Assembly (NCBI RefSeq): GCF_964355755.1
Contig: NC_092672.1
Coordinates: forward strand, 38,496,501 to 38,560,500
DNA: 64,000 bases
Source of the DNA: Antedon mediterranea
Taxonomy: Eukaryota; Echinodermata; Crinoidea; Comatulida; Antedonidae
Direction of reading: 5' to 3'
The notes beneath the pieces were generated by a model. That model did no database searches. It had not been told where the DNA came from and saw only the letters and a program-made list of their open reading frames with translations. This document shows positions 26,906 to 38,100 of this stretch, piece by piece. How positions within the stretch are numbered: the first letter of the stretch is position 1; each line of letters begins with the position of its first letter. The position numbers and the translations under genes are program-made.

Positions 26906-29900
26906 CACTTATTTGTAATACAGTACTGTCTACCTATTGATACTCTTAAAACGAAGGTTATACAACTGCAATAGGAAAGCAAACAATGTGAAGTTGTCAA
27001 ATATTAACAACAAACCATGGAATGTAAATCTAACCTCAGGAATTTTATTCAATAACTTTTTAGAAAATGTATTAGCACTGTATTGTGCTAATAAAATGAT
27101 TTTCTCTGTTATATTATTATTCTCTAATATATTATATATTTTGGAAGAAAAGGAACGCCTAAAGGGGATTCTATAAACTTGACCGAAGCTTGAGTGCCAG
27201 CATAATCCCTTTAAAAACCTCTTACGGTCCTTGAAATTTGGGTGCAACACGCTTTGCGATCATTGCTGAATTATTCAAACAAATTGACGGGCACAGAGCA
27301 ATTTCGTATCGTTAATCCATATTCCCTGAATCCCTTTACAAGACTGGTCACTGCTCCATGCAACGTTAGATTCACAAGCTTTTGTCCTCTGTTTGATGGA
27401 AGATAAATACTTACCTCTTTTGGGAATTCTGCTTATATTTGTGTTGAAGCAGACTTAAATTGAGAATTTAATGATATTCTATTCTCTATGGAACAAACAC
27501 TGATATCCAAGATGCTACAAAATATACACACTTTGGAATTTGCCAGTTGAAACATGTTGGCGAAATTGTTGTAATGATGATTTATAGGATGAGACAAATT
27601 TGTATTGTACATACAAATTATTCTGAATATTACAGAGTGTCTTATTTCTAACAAGACTTGATTTAATCTTGTTAGTAAAATGATTAATAGTTACAATATT
27701 GATTGTACTAAAGGGAAATCAAGACAGATTTCATTGTATTTAATTTCAAATTTAACCAAATATTAGTGTTAATAATAAATTATCAGCTAACAACAATAGG
27801 ATTTATCAATCAATTTAAATGTTTTTTTATAAAATTGTTGTATTGGTTAAACATTTAAAAATAAAAAGAAATACATAACAATGATTTTAACTACAGCCAA
27901 ATCAAATTCAGGGGAAACCCGTATTAAAGGGGCATTGAAGGTCTCATTATTATGGGTTTTACTGTAGTGTATTTGGAGTTTAGACATTTTGATATACTTT
28001 TGTCATATAGTTGTATTCAAACTTTGTTCAAATGTTTTACCTTTTAAAATAGTTTACTCCAATTGAATTAAAATTATTGTGAATGATGGTGGGGTCATCT
28101 TATACAGTAATAATACAATATGCATAATATCCTAAAATAAGAAACATATTACATACCCTGTGTTTACACACTCAACTTATATTATACCCAATAATAATAT
28201 ACATATTATTTTGTACTCTACTGTACAGAAGTAAACATATCATTCTATTAAAAATAATTTTGTACGAAAAAACAAAATAGTGTCTAAGTGACAGTCTTCA
28301 GGAGGCTTGTTGACAAACAAAAGACAAACTATCTATTCAATTAACAATACAAACACTAACACAAAGAAACATTCATAATAATGTGTTAACAATAGATAAT
28401 ATTGGGCCTCTTAATTAACAGGTTAAAATTCTCTAAAACAAGCTCTTCAAAAAATCTTCAATGTTCAACTACTACATTAGATTATGGAGCTCTACAACAT
28501 TGGCCACACTCTGCTCGATAAAGCCAAGCTGTCCAAGAAATATTCTACAAAATCTAACCAATCAGAAAGAACTATTGAGAGTGTGACAAGAGGACTTAGC
28601 TTCTTTGTGTATAAAGATTACACAATACAGATGCTACTACTGCTATTATGTAGATACTAAGATCAAAAACACCTGATCACCTATTATGTAACAATAACAA
28701 CAGTAAGTGACTTAAGTAAAAACAATCTCAACAACATTAATTGCATCAGAAATTTAATAAATTATGGATCGTTTAAGATCAACTAGGTAATTGTTCAATT
28801 GCCAGAGGCTTTTTAAATAAAAAAGAAGTTCAAGATTAATTCTATGTTTTCAAGTTGAACCATGGAGTAATTGAGCTAATTCCCCCGTGGTTGAAAAATG
28901 GTATCCTTTTTATTTATTTTTTTTTTAACTTTGCAATAAATACAATTTTTTTTTTCTTAGATCAAATAATGTAATTTTGCCATTATTTTTCTATTTTATT
29001 GCTAATTTACTTATATTCGATACTCATGCAATTCAGAGAAAATTGGTAAACTAAATGATTCTCAATTTGATTTTTTTTAAAGACAGTGAATAACATTAAT
29101 AACAAAATTTAACATAATCTTTTGAATCAGCAACCAACATTTTCAAAAAAATATATAAAAATATGTTAGTTTTTAGAATAAGATTCCTAGTAGTGCATTT
29201 TTGTTTATTTCAACCAACATTTCATTCCCGTTTATGAATTTATTTCACTAACAATATTTTTCCGATAATCAGCTAAATTTACAAATATTGTGTTTTTCAA
29301 ACACCCTAAAATTTTGCAATTTTGAACTAAATTAGAAAAGTAGGGCGCCCTCTCCGAGTCGAAATTTTACACGATTTGTCGACTGGCTTTCCCACTGTTA
29401 AGGGCAATTATTATCCTAATAAACAAAAAATAAGGTGAAAATCACAATATTCAAATATTCCTGAGAACAGAAAAGCAGACAGGAACCCTGTTTACTGGTT
29501 ATAATAATTATATAATTTGTATCAATTTTAATTCATCAATTCCAATGTAAAGTAATATAATTTTCATCTTGACAATTAATCACCTTTAACCACAATTTTA
29601 TATTGTATTATATTCATTAATGTCAGCCTGTTAGTGTTAGTGGCTTTTGATTTGGTGGTGAATTTAAATACTAAATGAAATTATACAATGTTATCAATAA
29701 TATTATAGTGTACTGTGGGAAAAAGTTCTTAGCAAAGTGAACAATAGAGGGCTCACTTCCATCTACTTACTTTCTTAACAACAAAGTTCAAGGAAAGCAT
29801 TTAATACATTTTCAATTGTTGTATCATTATTCTTGTGATTCAATACATTGGGGAGTGAAGCTAATTAAGAAAATGGTTATCAAATGTAGGGGAAAGGCAA

Positions 29901-30215
29901 AGTTGATACACTATAGACATACATTCTGAAATATGAACCCAACTGCCTGGCCATAAAAATTAATATATAATAAAAAAGTACTATCATTTAGTGTAAAAAA
30001 AATTGTTAAAAGTTAACAGTTATAAAAAAAAACACTATACACTTTTGTAAAAATAATAATAATAGAAGATTCATTCCAACTATAGTAATAATAATAACAG
30101 TGAAATAAGAATTTCATCAAAAACTTAATTTTGAGAAAAAACTAAGTCATAGTTCTACTAGCACAAAATAATAATAATACGACCAAAAATAGCTTTTTTT
30201 TTGCTACCCCCTAAC
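26906..30215. other. AT-rich intergenic DNA, no gene seen
   Basis: The open frames present, for example about 80-106 codons at 26930-27250 on both strands, show no domain, splice context or coding-like composition. Confidence 0.45.
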
Positions 30216-30475
30216 TAAATGTCAAGTCAAGTAAATTTATTGTCATTTGTAAACATATAAAACATTTACATTGAAATGAATTTGAACGGTTTTGAAAATA
30301 CTTCAACGTCAAACTTTAACCCCCTAACTAAATAGAGCATGCTGCAACCTCAAACTTTACCCCCTAACTAAATGAAACATGCTGCAACCTCAAACTTTAC
30401 CCCCTTAAATAAATGGAACATTCTGCACCCTCAGAATTTACCCCCCTAACTAAATGGAACATGCTGCAACCTCAT
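30216..30475. repeat. ~45-bp tandem repeat, about 5 copies
   Basis: Units carry CCCCCTAACTAAATG, AACATGCTGCAACCTCA and AACTTTA. Preceded at 30220-30300 by a segment (GTCAAGTCAAGTAAATTTAT) that resembles a retroelement 3' end. Confidence 0.8.
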
Positions 30476-32590
30476 TCATTAATGTGTAGCAAACCAAGCA
30501 CTATCATCTTTCCTTTTTTTGGTACACACGTAATATTTGTAATTTGTTTGCCCAGGTTTTTTTTATAAAGAACATAAGCCAAATGATACTTTGATTAAAT
30601 ACATCATTTCGAAAAATTAATCAAACAATAAAATACAAATTTCTGAATCAAAGTGACTTAAACTACATTTTGAAATTAAACAAAATATCAGAATCATGTC
30701 AAATACAGAGAAAGTGTTCGACATAACTTTGATTAAATATCGTAGCAGTAACTAATCAAAAATAAAATTATTCTTGAAAGTAATTCGTTCATTTTTTTGA
30801 GTTGTCAAAGTAAAGGCTAATTCTCAACAAATGACTTCTCATTTTAAAGTGTGTCGCATGCTTGTTGTGCAACACATTATATTTTTTCTACCAATCTCTT
30901 TCGATCAGATAAAAATCTATAAATCAAATTTTTCATAAGTAGTATCAAAATATTTTTCTAGATTCTTCTTTTGGTGAACACAGAACAAATATCTGACAAA
31001 TTAGACTACTAACTTGAATATACAGAGAAATACATTTAGTCAGTTTTTATTCAATATTGTTATAAGTTATAAGAATATTGAATAAAAACTTTAAAAAAGC
31101 TTCAATACAAAAAATGTTTGTAACACACCATTGAGATATTATAGTGAAGGCCATACACACCATTGAGATATTATAGTGAAGGCCATACACACCTTACACT
31201 TCACATTTTCATTTTTAAACTGCTGAGCAAACTGAATTTTGAGTAGGAACCTTTGTGCTGCATTTTTCTAAGAATTCTATAAATATGTAATTAGGCTAAT
31301 GGGTAATAAGGTATAGTATTGTGAAGTATTTTGTAATGTTATTTCTACAATGGCTTCAATGTTACCTGCCTCATAAAAAACATTTATAAATGAAACAAAA
31401 GTGTATAGTTAAAGTAATTCATTTATAATTAAAACTAATAATAAATATCTACAAAAGTTAAAGATGTATTGTCTCCCAAAAACATGAAAAATTAAGATTA
31501 ATAAAATCAGACTTTATTAATAGGCCAATTTTTAGTTTTTTAATAATTATTTCACTTATAAAAAGACAAAATAAAAGGTTAATTTTGCTTTAAATTACAT
31601 TTTTTCAGGTAAATATTTTGTTGTTGTTGAATAACTATTATGTAACATTAAAATGGCCTATTCAACAAACAATTAAAAAGAATATATTTGAGAGAACAAT
31701 ATATCTTTAAATATATAATTGTAATACTGACAGGAAAATACTACTCAAAATAGGCTCTGTGAGCACAGTTAAGATATCCAGCAAACATGACATACAGTAG
31801 AGTCATTGACCAGAGAGCATATAACCAGGGCATAACTTCATGCCTTCACTATTTCCAAGTTCATAAATTTTATGTTGCTTCGAAATTAAATCATAAGAAG
31901 TTTCAAATCTAATTACAGTATTTTGCCATTTGTAGTGCAAAGTGTAAACCTTTGTACAAAACTTTTTTTTAAATTAATGTTTTTTAGCAAACATTATTTA
32001 AATAAAATATAAATGTATTTTAGTTTGTTAAAATATAGATTAAATATAATTTTCCACCAACAAAAGACTGAACTTTTTATAGTCTGTGTATACTGCTTTT
32101 GTTTTAAAATAATATATTATTGTGTAAGAAATTAACTCTAGGTTAGCCTGGTCTTGTACAATAACCAGAACTTAATTTTAAAGCCCTGTTTGGGTATTCA
32201 GAGGACAGTCAACTTAAAGTTATTATATTAATGTGTTCAAATGGTTGATGGAATCAAATATGACATTTACGTCACATTTATATCAAATGTTCATCTTATG
32301 TGTAACTTTCATGACAAACGTACTGTCGGTAGCACGACAGACCCCAAAGCGCTGAAAAACAATGCCGTTTACAGGATAACAATCTAAAAACAATCGGGCG
32401 GTATTTACTAAGAAAATAAAAGATTATTTTTTACTTTTTAATAAGGACCGAATGGATGGTTAAGATTTGGCTTTATTTGGCAATGAAATGTTTCTTATCT
32501 GATACAAAAGTGTTAATAAAAGCCTAAACAAATTACATACAAATTGGTTTGATTTAATTTAGTGGAGGTATTAATTCAAGGTTCTCAACT
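30476..32590. other. AT-rich intergenic DNA, no gene seen
   Basis: No gene can be supported. A 32-bp direct duplication (ACACACCATTGAGATATTAT) lies at about 31125-31190. Confidence 0.5.
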
Positions 32591-32892
32591 TGTCAGTCAC
32601 TAGAGACTAACCAATCATGGACCTCCTTACATGGACCACACTTTGGCCGACACTAACCAACCATAAACCTCCTTACATGGACCACATTTTGTCAGACACT
32701 ACCTCTAACCAATCATGGACCTCCTTACATGGACCACAGTTTGTCAGACACTAATCAATCATGGACCTCCTTAAATGGACCACAGGTTGTTAGATGCACT
32801 AACCAATCATGGACCTCCTTACATGGACCACACGTTGTTAGATGCACTAACCAATCATCGACCTCCTTACATGGACCACATTTTGTCAGACA
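32591..32892. repeat. ~50-bp tandem repeat, 6 copies
   Basis: Units contain CTAACCAATCATGGACCTCC and TTACATGGACCACATTTTGT. Small open frames across this array (MDHSL..., MDHRL...) only reflect the repeat. Confidence 0.9.
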
Positions 32893-35050
32893 ACAGATTT
32901 CAATTCAATTTTACTTTGTTTAGGGAATTTCAGTTTAAATTCTCTAAATTCTGTAATGCTCAGTCCAAGTTTATCATATTTAGGAATACAAAAAAACAAG
33001 ACACTGATTCACAACGAACAAACTAGCACCAAGGACGGAACAAACTCAGAAATTGTCTTGTTTAATATGTTATTAAAGTTGTAATTACTAGAGTAAGAAA
33101 TACATATTTTTTGAAACATGAATAGCATCAATTTTACAAGTACTGAATGCAAACTTAATTAAGTATAGTCACATGACTAACAATGATATTGGAAGGTTAA
33201 TTGAGATGCAGATTTTGTTCTGTTCTGTCCTAGTTAAAGTTCGAACTTAGAGACAAAGTTTTGTTAATTCAACAATCTGGTGGAAAGATGTTTTTTTTTT
33301 TTTTTTCATTTAAAAGGAAAAAAGCATAATTATATTAAATATTATTGAATAATTAGATAAATAGTTTAAATAAAAATGGTTAAATTGTTAACTGTTATTT
33401 TGTAGTTTTAATAGTACTTTTTTATTGGGTAAATATTTTTTTTTTCAGTTCCTTTGTGTTTCCTGCCAACTTACTTGGCGGTCATCTCTGTTGTTTTGAT
33501 ATGTTGATCTTGCAATAAAGAATTTTTCGTCCAAAAAATAAAAATTATTTTTCTACATTAAAATTGTTAAAATTATTTTTCAAGAAGACAATATTATTTT
33601 AAAGCTATATATGATAAATTAATATAGACAATATTATTTTAAAGCTATATATGATAAATTATTATTTTGAACAAACTTTGAAAATGGAGAAATATCTCTC
33701 AAGAGAATGCTAATACAAGTTTGAATTGAATTTCTTGTAAACTCCTCCAACATCTTATATGGCAATTAGAAAAGACAAAGATATGTATTTTCCACGTGGC
33801 TGCCCCTATTAGATGCTATAATTGCTTTCCATTAAGATTTAAATGTGATTTTCTATTTATCTGATGTCATTGAATCATGTTTTCTATCAGGGATTGGTGG
33901 CCCAAGGGTATTGTGGCTAAACGGAATTAATCAAACCAAGTTGAATTTGAATTATAAAAACAACTTATTCACCAAATCTTATTTTGCTCAACAAGTTTAA
34001 CTGATAAATTGAAAAAAAAAACTATTTTAATTTTTAGATTCAATTTATCTAGCTAGAACTTAGAAGCAGCCAGTTATATAGCTACCTGCCTGGCCTAGTA
34101 GTATGTAGTAGTATAGGCTAGTATTTATATTAGTATAGTATAGGCTAGTAGTATTATTAGTAGTCTAGTAGAACTCAATAGGTTACAGATATAACTAGAA
34201 TGATATAAATAGGCCTAGCTAAGCCTAGGCCTAGTAGAAAATAAATTTGTTAGAGACAAGCTGACTTTACGCACACACCCACACCCACACACTCTATGCT
34301 AGGCCTAGGCCCATATAACTTCTGGCCAGGCTACCCTGATCCTGTGCAAGCTTATCACATGTCCGTCAAAACGACCCAAAATACATTCCACCCCAATAAT
34401 CATTGATAATGAGAGGGTAGCCTGGAGTTTACTTTATATTACAACTAGCCTAGTATGTACAGCTTATCTTTTTTAACTAGAGGCCTAGTACAGTTGTTAT
34501 GGAAATTTATTACCTGATAGTTGTTAATAGCTTTTGAATAATAAATACGGGTTTTTTTTAGGTAGACTTTAGTGGACTTTTTAGCCTGCATCTACACGTC
34601 ACCACCTGCGCCAACCTTAAAAACTTTTTGTGATTGGCTTATTATAGAGGGCGCTATGTAGGTTTATTTCGATTTTTTTTGCAGTTTGTCGTGTAACACT
34701 CGTTTCATCATTTAAATGTTTTGATGTTTATTAATACATTATTCTCCCACTGTTTGTGTTTGTTATTGTTTTCAAAATGTTGAAGAATTCGACGTGTTAC
34801 CAATTGTTTCAAATAATAAATAAAATAATAATTATTCTTTAAATAAAAGTAGTCATATTTAGTATTATGGTCAAACACAGTAAAATAGTACATGGTTTGA
34901 AATTAATTTCGTTTGTTTAAAGTTAAAAATTCACATAAAAATATAAAAATGAGTTAAAAAGGTTAACATTTGTAAAATACAGATAACATACATCATTTAA
35001 AACACAAGCAAGGTTGGTGTGTGAATGGCAACACAATTTTATCCATCAGT
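32893..35050. other. AT-rich DNA downstream of the DUF4239-like gene
   Basis: No gene seen. A 36-bp direct repeat (AGACAATATTATTTTAAAGC) lies at 33587-33662. 34080-34250 is rich in TAGTAGTATAGGC motifs. Confidence 0.45.
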
Positions 35051-35056
35051 TTTATT
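35051..35056 (-). terminator. Polyadenylation signal AATAAA of the DUF4239-like gene
   Basis: Plus-strand TTTATT, i.e. AATAAA on the minus strand, about 80 nt beyond the stop codon at 35135. Confidence 0.6.
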
Positions 35057-35134
35057 ATTAGATACGTACATAAATATAAATATAATGAATGTACAATGAA
35101 CCATCTCTTTTTTTAAAGTTATTTGTGTTTCCTT

Positions 35135-38100
35135 CTAATGTAGATCAATTTGGTTAATAATAACTTCGTAACTATCTTCGCTGACATTGTCGTGTTCGCT
35201 GTGTTCATCATATCGATACATGCTGATTCCTAGTTTGTTGAAAGTAAACATTCGTTCCACCTTATCGATCACGCCGTACAATGCGTCCAATCTCACCTTC
35301 AACAAAAAAAAAACACACACAATGTCAACTTTAGGCCTATACACTGGGATAGGCTTTCACCAATCTTCTTAACATTAATCAAACGAACATACGACTCGCA
35401 CATAAAAAATATGGGAGGAGGCTGCAGCCTATACAGTAATTAGACTGTATAAGCTTACCGTACGTTTTGCCTTATTATTTCAGAGGTAAGCATCTATGAT
35501 ATGTCAGCGGTTATGGAAAAATAAATACTTTTGCAGTTTATCATGATTGTCAATTCAAGATTCGTATTGAGGTTAATATTTACCGTGAAAAATCCGTTGA
35601 AAGCGGAGTCCAAGTCAGAAACAACAAAACAGAGAATTGAGATGGAGAAGACTGTCATAATACACATAGCTAACTCCATTCGATATGACTGGGCCTAATA
35701 GAAATCAACAAAAATATACTAAGGCATTGTCTATACTATCAAACTATTTTGACAAAAAAAGTTTGATGTGCCCAAATATGGTAGTGATATCCCCAAATAT
35801 GGTAGTGATATCCCCAAATATGGTAGCGATTTGACATCATTGTGTCCACATCACATTTGTTGTTGTCACATAAAGTTTGATAATAATTATAACAATGCAT
35901 ATCAAGCGAACGTTTCAAGTTCGAATTTTGGTTGGTTGGTGGTGGGTTGGTGGTGGGTTGGTGGTTGGTTGGTGGTGGGTTGGTGGTGGGTTGGTGGTGG
36001 TGGGTTGGTGGTGGGTTGGTGGTGGGTTGGTGGTGGGTTGGTGGTGGGTTGGTTGTTGGCATGGTGGTTGGTTGGTGGTGGGTTGGCTTTTTCTCATTTT
36101 CACAGATTTCTTTATACTTGGCGTTTTAGAATTTATTCATTTTCAGTACATCGCCGGCGGACGGTGTAGAATATTTCTTTCTAAATTTGTATTAATAACA
36201 TTAAGCCAATTAAACTAATAATGTATAATTAAAGAATGCGTGTGCTTTATAGATAAAAATGTTAAGTCGTTGACATACAGCATCATAATCATAGACACAC
36301 CGTTTCCTATAATAATCTTAAGTATGTCCTGTTGTTGGCTTTCAACAAGCGTTCCGGGAAAGCCCCTACTGTTAAAACTATTTGTTCGTTACTTTGGATA
36401 TCTATACAATGTCCATCTTACAATCAGCTAATGCTCTAGTTTAACGCATTGCCGCCGCAGATTAAACCTGATGGTCGTAATGAACACAATTCTGAACCAT
36501 CGGGAATCGAACTCGGGGCTTTCTTTTAAATTTTAACTTTTTTTAAATGCACAGACATCCTTTATTATTTTAATCATTACACCGACTATTGCTAACGTGT
36601 GAAAAATATGATGTATTCGATGAAAAAATATCATATCATAAAAGGTTTCAAATAATTAACTTTGACATCACTTGAACTTGTTCATAAATTATCATAACAT
36701 AAACTTTCACTTCCACAAAAAACTTCCCTGGTAATTTCCAAAAATGTTGTTCCGGTAAAACGGTAAAAACAAAAAATACATAATGTTGCGCAAGTATATT
36801 TTTCACTATGAGTGCAGTCGCAAATACTCTTGTGTGTGGACATACACTTGCTATTGCGCAATATTGTTCAACCTCCAGTCGTACCTTGTGTGTGGACACA
36901 CACTTGCGATTGCTATTGCGCAATATTGGTCAACCTCCAGTCGTATTCTTGTGTGTGGACACTTGGGTATTATGTGACTATACCTGTAAAAGCATTACAC
37001 CAAAGAATGTACAGAATCCTAATGCTTCAAGAAAAACCCACTGGAACGGCTGTATGTGAGAGTTCATCACTTCATAACGTTCTGAACTAGCTGAGCTTAA
37101 ATTCAGAATGTGGTCTAGAATTTCCTCCTGTATAAAAAAAAAAGCAAAAAGTAAAAATATAATAGATGAAAACCAGCCTTCAGTATCGTGTCTGTCGACG
37201 GCAACCATGACATAATTATTAACAGATTTTCATAGCACCTGCCTCTAGCACAAAATTTTAAATATCATAATACACTAAACTAGGTCCGTAATTCATTTCA
37301 ATTCAATCTTTTATTTCGGAATTCCTGGTCTATAGAAAATAGCATAATTACTTAGATATTAACAAATAAACTATACTGACTAATTACAATAAGACACAAA
37401 CAAATAAACTATACTGACTAATTACAATAAGACACAAACAAATAAACTATACTGACTAATTACAATAAGACACAAACAAATAAACTATACTGACTAATTA
37501 CAATAAGACACAAACAAATAAACTATACTGACTAATTACAATAAGACACAAACAAATAAACTAAACAAATTAGTTGAAACTATAGAGATGAATAATTGCG
37601 TGATGTGGATAAGTTACTATACTTATGAAAGCTCGATTAGAAATAGCGTTTTATTACTCTTTCGCAGCAGAATTCAGATTCAAAAGTCCTTAAATACTCG
37701 AAAATAGGTAACCAAAGATCCTAACATCTATCTTGGTTTTGAATTGTATCAACTTATTTTTGGAAAAAAAAAGAAGTCTTTTCTACAAACAATTATTAAT
37801 CAGGCGTGGGGTAGCGCGAGCAGGATAAGCAATAACCTTAACTCTTACCAATACAAGTCGATCGACGCTCCATGTGTTATCTTGTTCAAAACTTTCTTTC
37901 ACCAAATCAATTATCTGGAATTAAAATCAATTTAATAAAAATTACTTAATAATTTTACAATATCAAAATATTTGTGATAATTTTGTAATGAAAATAATTG
38001 AAGCGTTCTCACTTTCCAAACTTGTCCAGGGGAGCGGGGAATTTCGAAGCTAGTGCATTTCACAACATCCGGGTGTTGAATTTGCAGAAATATTGACAAA

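Noticed and set aside
26930-27250. Overlapping opposite-strand frames of 79-106 codons
   Set aside because: Neither shows a domain, conserved-looking composition or splice signals, and both lie beside a minisatellite in AT-rich DNA.
35739-36218. Pro/Thr-rich and Trp/Gly/Val-rich open frames on both strands
   Set aside because: These are translations of a GGTTGGTGGTGGG simple repeat inside an intron of the minus-strand gene.
36440-36540. tRNA-like element on the minus strand (GAGTTCGATTCCC)
   Set aside because: B-box-like sequence only; no A box at the right distance.
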